DNA of 64,000 nucleotides from an uncultured Clostridia bacterium (GTDB taxonomy: Bacteria; Bacillota; Clostridia; Oscillospirales; Acutalibacteraceae): positions 1-64,000 of the forward strand of contig CANQDR010000001.1 in NCBI GenBank assembly GCA_947593615.1, given 5' to 3'. Of the stretch, positions 38,785 to 47,574 are shown one piece after another (position 1 is the stretch's first letter; the number at the start of each line of letters is the position of its first letter). The position numbers and the translations under genes are program-made. Under the pieces are notes generated by a model. That model did not search any database. It saw only the letters and a program-made list of their open reading frames with translations, and was not told the origin of the DNA.

Positions 38785-40425
38785 TCATTCTATGCTTAAA
38801 ATGAAGTAATAAATCGGCTGGTCGCCTTTTACAAGCGAAATATCCGTACGTGCTCCGAATTTGTCACGAAGCTCTTGGTAAGCCTTGTTTGCGTCTTCCT
38901 CGGTCACGTCCTCACCGTAAATCAGAGTGATAAACGAAGTATCACGGCTGACCATATTTTTTGCAAGCTTTACTACTGCCTTTACGGGATTTTTCTCGGT
39001 AATTGTAAGCTTTCCGTTTTCAAGGGCGATTATGTCGCCCTCTTTTATTTTCTTGCCGCCGAACTCGCTGTTGCGTGCCGCAAAAGTTACAAGTCCAGTA
39101 CCTACATTATGCACGGAGTCCATCATAAGCTGTGCATTGCTTTCAGCAGATATTTCGGGGTCAAAATTGAGCATTGCAGTCATGCCCTGAGGAATTGTTC
39201 TGGTAGGCACTATTACAACGTTTCTGTCCTTAACCATAGGAATTGTCTGTTCTGCGGCAAGGATTATATTTTTATTGTTTGGAAGTACAAGAACATTTTC
39301 GGCAGGAGTTGCCATTACTGCGGCATAGATGTCATCCGTGCTCGGATTCATACTTTGACCGCCTGAAACAACATTTGTACATCCAAGGTCTTTAAACAGC
39401 GCTTTAAGTCCTTCGCCGGCGGCTACTGCTACAAAACCGATTTTTTCGGTTGGTTCAGCAGGAGTGAACACTTCTTTTTCACGCTTTGAAGTCTTTTTAG
39501 CATTTTTATGCTGTTCTTTCATATTCTCAACCTTTACGGTGAGCAGCTGACCGAACTCAAGACCTTTTGAAAGCGCATTTCCGGGCTGTTCTGTGTGAAC
39601 GTGTACCTTTATAATTTCGTCGTCGTTTACAACAACAACACAGTCGCCTATTGTTTCAAGATACTCGCGCAGAAGCTGAGGGTCGGTTTCTTCTTCCTGA
39701 TTTCTGCCGACAATAAACTCTGTGCAGTAAGTAAATTGTATATCATCATCAAACTCGGCAGCGGCACTTTCAAATGTGTCAACTGTTACGTCCGTGCCCT
39801 CATTGTACTCTATCATAATTCCGTCCTTAATGACGGAGAGCATACCTTCAAAAATAACGCAAAGACCTTTGCCGCCTGCGTCAACTACACCTGCTTTTTT
39901 CAGCACAGGCAAAAGCTCGGGAGTTATGGAAAGAGCATCCTTAGCTTTATCGCAGATTGCCTGCCATACAGGCAATACTTCAGAATTCTCCTTTGCCGCC
40001 TCTACGCCTGCTTCATATGCCATTCTTGCAACTGTAAGGATTGTACCCTCAGTAGGCTTCATAACAGCCTTGTATGCCGCGTCAACGCCTATTCCGAGCG
40101 CAGCAGCAATATTTTTGCCGTTTACCTCTTCCATTCCCTTTAATCCCTGTGCAAATCCTCTGAAGATAAGGGAAGTAATTACGCCTGAATTTCCTCTTGC
40201 GCCTCTAAGCATTGCAGAAGCAACAGTTTCCGCAGCCTCTCCGGCATTGTTTCCGCTGTAATCTTCAAGCGCATGAGCCGCAGCCATTACGGTCATTGAC
40301 ATATTTGTTCCCGTGTCGCCGTCCGGTACAGGAAAAATATTCAAATCATTAATCTGGCTTTTCTGAGCGCTAATGTTATTTGCACCCGAAATAATAGATT
40401 GTTTTAAAATCTCTCCGTTAATCAT
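38785..40425 (-). CDS. fakA: fatty acid kinase catalytic subunit FakA-like (DAK2 domain)
   Basis: Phosphorylates fatty acids held by a FakB (DegV) partner for phospholipid synthesis; DAK2-type ATP site. 546 residues: N-terminal DAK2 domain (about 1-195) with LNIFPVPDGDTGTNMSMTV near 27-45, the magnesium-binding Asp motif, and RGARGNSGVI near 73-82; middle domain, then the C-terminal DegV-like region (KVENMKEQH, GEGLKALF, VSGGQSMNPST). This is the B. subtilis YloV type. No fakB or asp23 gene adjoins. Neighbours a terminator and recG. Confidence 0.92.
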   Translation of the reverse strand: MINGEILKQSIISGANNISAQKSQINDLNIFPVPDGDTGTNMSMTVMAAAHALEDYSGNNAGEAAETVASAMLRGARGNSGVITSLIFRGFAQGLKGMEEVNGKNIAAALGIGVDAAYKAVMKPTEGTILTVARMAYEAGVEAAKENSEVLPVWQAICDKAKDALSITPELLPVLKKAGVVDAGGKGLCVIFEGMLSVIKDGIMIEYNEGTDVTVDTFESAAAEFDDDIQFTYCTEFIVGRNQEEETDPQLLREYLETIGDCVVVVNDDEIIKVHVHTEQPGNALSKGLEFGQLLTVKVENMKEQHKNAKKTSKREKEVFTPAEPTEKIGFVAVAAGEGLKALFKDLGCTNVVSGGQSMNPSTDDIYAAVMATPAENVLVLPNNKNIILAAEQTIPMVKDRNVVIVPTRTIPQGMTAMLNFDPEISAESNAQLMMDSVHNVGTGLVTFAARNSEFGGKKIKEGDIIALENGKLTITEKNPVKAVVKLAKNMVSRDTSFITLIYGEDVTEEDANKAYQELRDKFGARTDISLVKGDQPIYYFILSIE

Positions 40426-40474
40426 CTCAGCACATCCTTTTTAATGTACATATAATTTTCCATATACATAAGTT

Positions 40475-40503
40475 ATTATACTGTCTTTATGCAAAATTTG
40501 CAA
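40475..40503 (-). promoter_or_regulatory. probable fakA promoter
   Basis: On the minus strand TTGCAA (40498-40503), 17 bp, perfect TATAAT (40475-40480), the same -35 variant as the rnhA promoter; leader about 43 nt. Confidence 0.55.
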
Positions 40504-40545
40504 GAGAATTAATTAATATGTTATGTGAATTTTTTAAATTAAAAT

Positions 40546-41316
40546 TTATTCAATTCTCAGAGCCTCTGCATTAATACATTTGCCCGATCTGTCATCTATG
40601 TCAAAAATAACACATTCCATTTTACAGTCGCCGCTTGCAAGATCAAAGCGTGCAGGAAGTTTTGTTTTCATCTTTTCGATTATAATTTCACTTTTTACCC
40701 CGAGAACAGATTGACAGGTTCCCGTCATTCCGACATCAGTAATATACCCCGTACCGTTCGGGAGCACCTGGGCGTCCGATGTTTGAACGTGCGTATGAGT
40801 ACCAAACACCGCTGACGCTCTGCCGTCAAGATAAAATCCCATTGCACGCTTTTCGCTTGTTGTTTCTGCGTGAAAGTCAACAATAATAATATTGCTTTCA
40901 GCCTTTTGCAGCATTTTATCAGCACATTCAAAAGCACAGTTAAGGTTGTTATCCATAAACATATTTCCCATAATATTTATGACCGTTATTATTTTTCTGC
41001 CTGTGTCAATATTTAGTATTCCCGTTCCCGGCGTAGTTTTTTCAGGAAAGTTTGCAGGTCGGACAATGAAAGGATTTTCATCAAGATATTCGTAAACTTC
41101 TTTTCGTCTGAAAGTATGATTACCAAGCGTTATTGCGTTAACTCCGCTGTCAAACAGATAATTTGCTGATGAAGGAGTAATTCCGTTTCCGTCCGAGGAA
41201 TTTTCGCCATTGCAAATTACAAAATCTATTCCTTTTATCTTTTTTAACACGGGAAGCTTGCTTCGCAGAAAATTGCAGCCGATACTTCCTACAACATCTC
41301 CGATACAAAGAATTCT
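40546..41316 (-). CDS. ymdB: YmdB-family metallophosphoesterase
   Basis: 2',3'-cyclic nucleotide phosphodiesterase family (TIGR00282-type), linked in Bacillus to sporulation/biofilm choice. From GTG 41316 (MRILCIGDVVGSIG), correctly spaced behind AGGAGG, it has 256 residues; the track's ATG contains that ribosome site. Metal and active-site motifs: GDVVG (7-11), NGENSSDGNGI near 36, LGNHTFRRKE near 65, DFHAETTSEKRAM near 150, and GTHTHVQTSD near 176. A typical clostridial neighbour of sporulation genes, as here with yqfD/yqfC upstream. Confidence 0.94.
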   Translation of the reverse strand, partial: RILCIGDVVGSIGCNFLRSKLPVLKKIKGIDFVICNGENSSDGNGITPSSANYLFDSGVNAITLGNHTFRRKEVYEYLDENPFIVRPANFPEKTTPGTGILNIDTGRKIITVINIMGNMFMDNNLNCAFECADKMLQKAESNIIIVDFHAETTSEKRAMGFYLDGRASAVFGTHTHVQTSDAQVLPNGTGYITDVGMTGTCQSVLGVKSEIIIEKMKTKLPARFDLASGDCKMECVIFDIDDRSGKCINAEALRIE

Positions 41317-41399
41317 CACGAAAAAACCTCCTGCCATATATAAAATCTTACAAATCAGAATTTCTTTTATTTTATCGTTTTAATTTTACCATATTATAT

Positions 41400-42578
41400 T
41401 TATTCTGTCACGCTGAAATCAACACTTTCGGCAATATTTTCATTAAATACATAGTCAGTTTTGCAAATTAATTTGTCTTTAGCATCCTTTATGTTAATTT
41501 TTCTGTTTACAATTTGACTTTTGCCCTTTTCAAACGCCTCGTAAAGCAAAAGACTGTTTTCAAAGGCTTTCTGAGCTGTATTTTTATCGAGGGTTATTTT
41601 GTTTTTTACAATTTCATACTCAATTTCGGTTTTTATTCCGGCTGGAAGAACAACATTATTGCAAAACAGATTTTCCTTTTTCTGGGAGTATGCGGAATAC
41701 TCAAACGAGTTGAAGGACAGGGAGCAAGGAAACTCTGTCCACAAAAAAAACGCCTTTGCTCTGTCCGCGCTGTTGTCCGTCAAAGAATAATATTCATACT
41801 CTTTAGGAATGGATAATTCCTTTTCAGAAATAACGTTTGCGAACACTTCCGCGCTTGCGTGCACATATTGTATGGTGTTCATTTTTGTTTCAGTTATTCC
41901 GCTGACGAGCAAATCACCTTTTACAACTCCGCTTCCTTTCAGCACCTTAGTCGTCCCGCTTTTTGCATTTATCTTTGTGATTACACCGTCGCTCTTTGCT
42001 TTTATATTGCACGGATTAGTATCTGTGTTAAGCTCAGGCTTTTCTGCTTTCTCTTTTATTTCAACCGAAGCGATGTTTCCGGTAATGTTTACGCTCATCC
42101 ACCCTATTTCATCGATTTTCAAAGTAGTGTCACGCTCAATTTTTTCAACGTCAAGATTATTCTTGTATGCACCCGTTTTTATTCCGTTTTCTGCAAGCAC
42201 TTCTGAAAGACGAGCTTCGCTTATGTTTTCCGTACCTGTTATGCTGACAGACCAGATAAAGTTAGAAAGCACAATCATTAATATAATTCCTGCCGCCGCG
42301 CCTATCGGAATACCTATTCTCGGTTTGTATCGGAACGCAATTACAGGAAATCCGTGTTTTGCTTTAATTTTCGGCTTAATTTTTGCTTTTCTTGCAATAA
42401 TTCGGATTTTTCTGTAATCACTTATGTACATAGACGCTTCAAGTCCGTTTTCAATCGGATGAGCATTCCATAAATTGACGCCATATCTTGCCGTTATATT
42501 TAAAAAGCGTTCGGGAAATTTTCCTTTTGCGCAAAAATCCACATAACCTCTGAAAAATCGTATTATCTTAACAAGCAT
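41400..42578 (-). CDS. yqfD: sporulation protein YqfD
   Basis: Stage IV-type sporulation membrane protein expressed in the mother cell in Bacillus; molecular role unknown. 392 residues: an N-terminal cytoplasmic part (VKIIRFFRGYVDF at 3-15 is the family opening), one membrane helix near 93-113, then a large outside domain with FtsQ/POTRA-like segment (SVSITGTENISEARL) and a beta-rich remainder. GAGGTGATAAA precedes the ATG. It lies 9 bp after yqfC, the conserved pair. Confidence 0.93.
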   Translation of the reverse strand: MLVKIIRFFRGYVDFCAKGKFPERFLNITARYGVNLWNAHPIENGLEASMYISDYRKIRIIARKAKIKPKIKAKHGFPVIAFRYKPRIGIPIGAAAGIILMIVLSNFIWSVSITGTENISEARLSEVLAENGIKTGAYKNNLDVEKIERDTTLKIDEIGWMSVNITGNIASVEIKEKAEKPELNTDTNPCNIKAKSDGVITKINAKSGTTKVLKGSGVVKGDLLVSGITETKMNTIQYVHASAEVFANVISEKELSIPKEYEYYSLTDNSADRAKAFFLWTEFPCSLSFNSFEYSAYSQKKENLFCNNVVLPAGIKTEIEYEIVKNKITLDKNTAQKAFENSLLLYEAFEKGKSQIVNRKINIKDAKDKLICKTDYVFNENIAESVDFSVTE

Positions 42579-42587
42579 TTTATCACC

Positions 42588-42860
42588 TCAAGTCAAAAAC
42601 TCAACCTTAGTTACAAAACCCTCTATTTCAACACAGGAACTTGATATACATCTCACACAAAGTCCTCTGCCGCAGAACGAAACAACCATCTTGTTTGTAT
42701 TAACCTTAATGTTTTCACTTTCATATAAAAGTATCCCCGTTGAACCTTCAAGTGTTATTCTTCTGTTTCCGAGCATTTCTATCATCGGCACGCCGCCAAT
42801 ATTCATTCCCACAGAATTGTAACCGTCGTTTTGATTGCCCCTGTTTTTATTCTTTTGCAA
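42588..42860 (-). CDS. yqfC: sporulation protein YqfC (YabP family)
   Basis: 90 residues of the YabP/YqfC family, small beta-rich sporulation proteins. Family marks: IGGVPMIEMLGNRRITLEG (about 21-39), then GILLYESENIKVNTNKM and a C-terminal FCGRGLCVRCISSSCVEIEG. The start is TTG 42860 after GGAGCGA. It is always paired with yqfD, which follows here. Promoter likely lies in the 73-bp divergent gap to ylbJ, where sporulation sigma factors would act; I could not confirm a sigma-E match. Confidence 0.92.
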   Translation of the reverse strand: MQKNKNRGNQNDGYNSVGMNIGGVPMIEMLGNRRITLEGSTGILLYESENIKVNTNKMVVSFCGRGLCVRCISSSCVEIEGFVTKVEFLT

Positions 42861-42933
42861 AAAAATCGCTCCTATTTTAATTTCTCATTTATTTTTATGC
42901 AAATTCAATCATATATATTATCGGTGATTGATT

Positions 42934-44004
42934 ATGTTCTTTAGTGCGGCAGTTCAAAAAACAGCTACAGCATTCAAAGCATTGTCCGTACTTGCGCTGT
43001 GCGCGGCCCTGATTATTTTTTCAGAGAACTGCTCAAAAGAAGCCTTAGATGGGCTTGGATTATGTCTTAGGGTACTCATTCCGTCGCTCTTTCCCTTTAT
43101 GGCTGTTTCATCCTTTATTGTAAAGAGCGGATTATCATATCAGCTCGGCAGACCGTTCAGAGGCATTATGAAAAAAGTTTTCGGATTAAACGAAAACTTC
43201 GCACCAATTATATTACTGAGTATGATTGGAGGATACCCCGTAGGAGCAAAAGGAATTGCCTCTTTAGTGGAAAGCGGTGCAGCAAATAAAAAAGAAGCCG
43301 CCAAAGCGGCAATGTTCGCGGTATGCGCAGGCCCGGGATTTATTGTAAATTTCGTTGGTATGTCAATTTATCAAAACAAGTCTGCAGGACTTATAATTCT
43401 GGCTTCGCAGATAATATCTGTTCTGGCTTTGGGAATTGCTCTTAATCTTCTGGACAGGGGCAAGAATGAAATTAATACTAAATCCGAATTAAAAAGAAAT
43501 TTTCTTCCCATAAGCAGCGCAATTGTTGAGTCTGCGGCAGAAAGCTCACGCGGTATTCTCAGCATATGTGCTTTTGTCGTTCTGTTTTCGGCATTTACTG
43601 GAATTTTTAACTCAATAATAAGCGACGGTATAATGAAAAACTCACTGCTGTGCCTGCTTGAAGTATGCTCGGCAGTAAGCGAACTTTCAAAGAGCTGTCC
43701 TGTTGAATTTGTAGCCTTTGCGATAGGATTCGGCGGACTTTGCGTTCATTTCCAGATTTTCTCGGCACTCGGAGATATTAAAGTAAACAAACTATCTTTT
43801 TTCTGTATTAGAATAATGCAGGGAATGCTTACATCACTTCTCACCCATTTGGCAATACATCTTTTGCCGGGTGATAAAATGGTTTTTTCTACAGCGGTAG
43901 TCGAAAAAGCAGAAACATTTGGGGGAACTGCTTTTTCGGGAGCTGTTTTAATTATTGTGGCAATTTGTTTTTTATATTCGCTTAAATCATACAAACGCAG
44001 ATAA
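42934..44004 (+). CDS. ylbJ: sporulation integral membrane protein YlbJ-like
   Basis: Multi-pass membrane protein (about eight helices) of the YlbJ/nucleoside-recognition (Gate) family, needed for spore cortex formation in Bacillus. 356 residues from ATG 42934 (the track's TTG two codons earlier abuts the weak ribosome site GGTGA). Signatures: CLRVLIPSLFPFMAVSSF near 45-62, IGGYPVGAKGIASLVESG near 103-120, and CAGPGFIVNFVG near 138. It is divergent from yqfC/yqfD and only 12 bp before asnB, so the latter is probably cotranscribed. CATATATATT at 42910 faintly resembles a sigma-E -10. Confidence 0.88.
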   Translation: MFFSAAVQKTATAFKALSVLALCAALIIFSENCSKEALDGLGLCLRVLIPSLFPFMAVSSFIVKSGLSYQLGRPFRGIMKKVFGLNENFAPIILLSMIGGYPVGAKGIASLVESGAANKKEAAKAAMFAVCAGPGFIVNFVGMSIYQNKSAGLIILASQIISVLALGIALNLLDRGKNEINTKSELKRNFLPISSAIVESAAESSRGILSICAFVVLFSAFTGIFNSIISDGIMKNSLLCLLEVCSAVSELSKSCPVEFVAFAIGFGGLCVHFQIFSALGDIKVNKLSFFCIRIMQGMLTSLLTHLAIHLLPGDKMVFSTAVVEKAETFGGTAFSGAVLIIVAICFLYSLKSYKRR

Positions 44005-44016
44005 CGGAGGTATTTT

Positions 44017-45849
44017 ATGTGCGGAATTGCAGGCTGGATTGACAAGAATATTGATATGAGCCAAAAGATGACTGTACTCAACAGAATGTCAGAAACTCTT
44101 GAAAGGCGCGGACCCGATGAAAACGGAATTTATGTAAACAAAAACACAGCTTTAATTCACAGACGGCTTGTGGTAATTGACCGCGAAAACGGCAAACAGC
44201 CTATGGCGGTGAATCATGGCGGAACAACGTATGTAATTGTATATAACGGAGAGCTGTACAACACGGAATCGCTGAGAGAGGAATTAAGAGCCGACGGCTT
44301 TCACTTCAGAGGACACAGTGACACCGAAGTTGTGCTGAAAACATTTATAAAATACGGTGAGGAATGTCCGAAAAAGCTCAACGGAATTTTTGCCTTTGCA
44401 ATATTTAACTCAAGCGATAAATCAGTATTCCTTTGCAGAGATAAAATAGGTGTTAAACCGCTGTTCTATTATGAATACAATGACGGACTTATTTTTGCGT
44501 CAGAAATAAAAGCATTGCTTGCAAGCGAGGTTGTAAAGCCTCAAATTAACGAGCAGGGATTATATGAGGTTTTCTTTCTCGGACCAGCAAGGACACCCTC
44601 CTGCGGAGTTTTTAAGGATGTTTTCGAGCTTAATCCCGGAGAATGTGCTATGTATAAAAACGGCCGCCTCAGCCGAAAAAAATACTTTTCAATTGAAGCA
44701 AAAGAGCATTCCGACAACGAAGAACAGACTATAGAAAAAACAAGATACCTTCTTACTGACGCAATAGAACGCCAGCTTGTCAGCGACGTTCCTATGTGTT
44801 TCTTCTTATCCGGAGGACTTGACAGCAGTATAATAGTTAAAACAGCTTCGCTCTATAACAAAGAGCATAAGCTCGGTAAAATCAATACCTATTCGGTTGA
44901 ATACCGTGATAACGAAAAATATTTTACACGCAGTCTGTTTCAGCCTAACGCCGATTTTGAATATATTTCTATGATGTCTAAAAACGCAGATACAAGACAC
45001 AGGGAAATTATTCTTGAAAACACCCTGCTTGCTGACGCTTTATATGACAGTGTGATTGCAAGAGATCTGCCGGGATACGTTGATGTTGACTCCTCGCTTC
45101 TTTTGTTTTGCAGGGAAATTAAAAAGGATTACACCGTTGCTTTGTCGGGTGAGTGTGCCGACGAACTGTTTGGCGGATATCCGTGGTACCACAACAGCGA
45201 TATTTTGTTTGAGGACTGCTTTCCGTGGTCAAGAAGTCAGGACATCAGACGGTTTATTCTGAAAGACGGAATTCTTAAAAACGGAGAAGAATATGTACGG
45301 CAGAGGTATCTTGACACTATTAATCTTGCGCCCAAGCTTAAAAGCGACAGTAAAACAGACAGACGAATGCGAGAAATGTTTTATCTTAATTTTTACTGGT
45401 TTATGCAGTGTCTGCTCGAGAGAAAAGACAGATGTTCAATGTACAGCGGACTTGAGGTAAGAGTCCCTTTCTGCGACTACAGGCTTGTTGAATATGCCTA
45501 CAATATGCCGTGGAATTTAAAAGCGTGGGGAAACCGTGAAAAAGGCATTGTACGCAAGGCATTTGAGGATATTCTCCCGGATGAAATAAGCTGGCGAAAG
45601 AAGAGTCCGTATCCTAAAACGCATAATCCGATTTATTTTAACGAGTGCGCTGAGCGCGTTAGATTAATTCTTAAAAAGAAAAATATTCTCGTTGAAATGC
45701 TGAATAAAGAAGCAATTGAAAGCATTATTGAAAATCCCGATAAAATAACATCTCCCTGGTATGGTCAGCTTATGAAAGCTCCTCAAATACTTGCATATAT
45801 AATCGAGCTTGACTATTGGTTTGAAAAATACAATATTGAAATAGTTTGA
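44017..45849 (+). CDS. asnB: asparagine synthase (glutamine-hydrolysing), AsnB
   Basis: Makes asparagine from aspartate, ATP and glutamine. 610 residues. N-terminal class II glutaminase: nucleophile Cys2 in MCGIAGW, RRGPDE near 29-34, YNGELYN near 74-80 and GHSDTEV near 97. C-terminal synthetase: PP-loop FFLSGGLDSSIIV near 264-276 and LSGECADELFGGYPWY near 375-390. GGAGG lies 7 bp before the ATG and ylbJ ends 12 bp upstream. Some AsnB paralogues amidate cell-wall or spore precursors, so the sporulation neighbour is worth noting, but catalysis of asparagine synthesis is the default call. Confidence 0.95.
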   Translation: MCGIAGWIDKNIDMSQKMTVLNRMSETLERRGPDENGIYVNKNTALIHRRLVVIDRENGKQPMAVNHGGTTYVIVYNGELYNTESLREELRADGFHFRGHSDTEVVLKTFIKYGEECPKKLNGIFAFAIFNSSDKSVFLCRDKIGVKPLFYYEYNDGLIFASEIKALLASEVVKPQINEQGLYEVFFLGPARTPSCGVFKDVFELNPGECAMYKNGRLSRKKYFSIEAKEHSDNEEQTIEKTRYLLTDAIERQLVSDVPMCFFLSGGLDSSIIVKTASLYNKEHKLGKINTYSVEYRDNEKYFTRSLFQPNADFEYISMMSKNADTRHREIILENTLLADALYDSVIARDLPGYVDVDSSLLLFCREIKKDYTVALSGECADELFGGYPWYHNSDILFEDCFPWSRSQDIRRFILKDGILKNGEEYVRQRYLDTINLAPKLKSDSKTDRRMREMFYLNFYWFMQCLLERKDRCSMYSGLEVRVPFCDYRLVEYAYNMPWNLKAWGNREKGIVRKAFEDILPDEISWRKKSPYPKTHNPIYFNECAERVRLILKKKNILVEMLNKEAIESIIENPDKITSPWYGQLMKAPQILAYIIELDYWFEKYNIEIV

Positions 45850-45949
45850 GCCGTGTGATAGAATTAACTTGGCATAACAGTTTTGCATAAAAACAAATGC
45901 TTAGTTCAAAATATAAAGTTATGCCGATATTAATTTATCCGCTCAGGAG

Positions 45950-46453
45950 ATGTTTTTAATCAACAGAAAAAATTACGAAAAAACAATGCGTTTTTTCGGT
46001 GAGAACAAAAAATTAAAGCTTATATTGAAAATACTATATACCTATCTTCCCCTTGTGCTTTTTATTGCATATCCTACTTTGATTATATATGTATTTTTCG
46101 CAGTGAAAAGCCAAATTTTTAAAGTTGTTTTAATACCATTCGGCGTATTTTTATTCGTTACTGTGCTCAGAAAGGTGATAAATGAGCCGAGACCGTACGA
46201 AAGGTACAATATTCCCTCGCTTTTTAACAAGAAAACGCATGGTCAGAGTATGCCAAGCCGACATACGGCAAGCGCCTTTATAATAGCAATGTCTTTTTTG
46301 TACATTGACTTTAATCTTGGTGTGACTGCACTGTTTATTGCCTTTCTTATTGCACTTTCACGAATATTTGCGGGCGCTCATTTTATAAGAGATGTGCTTG
46401 CAGGAATTGCAATCAGCATTATTTCGGGAATTATATTCTTTTTTCTGATTTAG
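45950..46453 (+). CDS. PAP2-family membrane phosphatase
   Basis: Lipid phosphatase of the phosphatidic acid phosphatase 2 type, about 167 residues with five predicted membrane helices. The three active-site motifs are complete: KVINEPRP (K-x6-RP), PSRHTAS (in place of PSGH) and SRIFAGAHFIRD (SR-x5-H-x3-D). Substrate may be undecaprenyl diphosphate or a phospholipid. The start is awkward: CAGGAG ends directly at ATG 45950 with no spacing, and the next in-frame ATG is 45986. The 100-bp gap before it holds an inverted repeat GGCATAAC...GTTATGCC (45871-45925) without a T-run. Confidence 0.85.
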   Translation: MFLINRKNYEKTMRFFGENKKLKLILKILYTYLPLVLFIAYPTLIIYVFFAVKSQIFKVVLIPFGVFLFVTVLRKVINEPRPYERYNIPSLFNKKTHGQSMPSRHTASAFIIAMSFLYIDFNLGVTALFIAFLIALSRIFAGAHFIRDVLAGIAISIISGIIFFFLI

Positions 46454-46469
46454 AATTATATAAAATACC

Positions 46470-46501
46470 AAAGGCTATGTTCGTCAATGAACATAGCCTT
46501 T
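46470..46501. terminator. bidirectional terminator, PAP2 / DUF5131
   Basis: Perfect 13-bp stem AAAGGCTATGTTC/GAACATAGCCTTT with a 6-nt loop between convergent genes. The T residues are partly inside the stem. Confidence 0.75.
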
Positions 46502-46513
46502 ATAACTTCATAT

Positions 46514-47389
46514 TTAATTTTCACATTTACCGCATTGCGAACAGCCGTTACAAATAAGCCTGCTTCCGCATTTTTCACAATGCTCGCCAAAGTACGGTAC
46601 ATAAAGCTCATTCTGCGGAATTTCATCACCAAAGCTGTCAACAAGTCTGAACTTCATCGGCTTTCCTGCAAAATTCATATTAGATTTATATGCCATTTCA
46701 CTCTGAATCTGCTTTTTAGGCATAAAATAACGTTTTCCGTCTTTAATAAAATTAGTTCCCGTTTCAATAAAACAGAATGTTACGTTATGCGCCTCACACT
46801 CTTTGCGTAACGACTTCACCCAGTCAAAATTGCACGGTCTTGCACCGTCGTAGTTTTCTCCGCCGCATATCACCTGTTCAATCTGATTGCTTGCAAGATA
46901 CTTTTCAATGCTGACTTGTCCGATAAACGGGGCGCACATAATTCCCTTATGCTTAAACGGCAAATCGAGTAAAATAGGAATTCTCTCGTCTGCACGTTTT
47001 TGATTTTCACAAGTGACATTGAAAAAGATATTTTCCCAGCCGTCACCCCAATTCGCAGGAAGACAATTCATTACCCTATTAGGTCGTTTTGTAAGCAGAA
47101 AAAATTTTACGTCAGAACGGATTTTGATAATATTCCATGCTTCATCACGCCATTTATCTGCTTCTTCAAGAAAAAAATCAGAGGTCATACAAACCCTTAT
47201 CTGCTCTCCGCTTTTGACCTTATAGCTTCCGTCCCTGCACTTTTGCAGAGGATATTTAAACCCGGACTTTGTGCGGTAAATATCCGCTCCGCTGCGGTCG
47301 CGCATTTTGTCAAGAAAATACATATAACAATTTTGACAGCCTTCACTGCATTTTACGCAGCCATGCCATGGATTCCATATGTCATGCAT
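46514..47389 (-). CDS. DUF5131 (phage Gp37/Gp68-like) radical-SAM-type protein
   Basis: 291 residues. It opens WNPWHGCVKCSEGCQNCYMY: the four cysteines (11, 14, 18, 21) include a CxxxCxxC spacing like the radical SAM 4Fe-4S motif. Further DUF5131 marks are FLLTKRPNRVMNCLPANW near 98-115, NVTCENQKRADERIPILL near 124-141, and VICGGENYDGARPCNFDWVK near 175-194. The C-terminus adds two pairs of zinc-ribbon-like cysteines (CEKCG, CNGCSQCGKC). The function of the family is not established; members occur in phages and bacteria. Single gene between terminators. Confidence 0.85.
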   Translation of the reverse strand: MHDIWNPWHGCVKCSEGCQNCYMYFLDKMRDRSGADIYRTKSGFKYPLQKCRDGSYKVKSGEQIRVCMTSDFFLEEADKWRDEAWNIIKIRSDVKFFLLTKRPNRVMNCLPANWGDGWENIFFNVTCENQKRADERIPILLDLPFKHKGIMCAPFIGQVSIEKYLASNQIEQVICGGENYDGARPCNFDWVKSLRKECEAHNVTFCFIETGTNFIKDGKRYFMPKKQIQSEMAYKSNMNFAGKPMKFRLVDSFGDEIPQNELYVPYFGEHCEKCGSRLICNGCSQCGKCEN

Positions 47390-47508
47390 TATTTTTCTCC
47401 AATTAAAATAAAATTAATTATATTTTATAATAATACAGTTAGGTAATTCACAATAACAAATAAAAAAGAATTGAAAACAATGGTACTTAGTAAAACTAAA
47501 ATACGCAA

Positions 47509-47534
47509 GGCGTATAATCATTTGATTATACGCC
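47509..47534. terminator. hairpin after the S66 peptidase gene
   Basis: Perfect 12-bp stem GGCGTATAATCA/TGATTATACGCC with a 2-nt loop, about 40 bp after the S66 stop. The minus tail (TTGCGTATTTT) is only moderately T-rich, so terminator function is plausible but not certain. Confidence 0.45.
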
Positions 47535-47574
47535 CTATTATCCTATAAGAATTTTTTACATAAAGCCTTTCGTA

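Noticed and set aside
42910-42919. Sigma-E promoter for ylbJ
   Set aside because: CATATATATT resembles a -10, but no convincing -35 is found at the right distance and the same word occurs before nifU and in the rnj gap.
45871-45925. Terminator after asnB
   Set aside because: The GGCATAAC/GTTATGCC repeat has a long loop and no T-run after it, so I do not call it a terminator.
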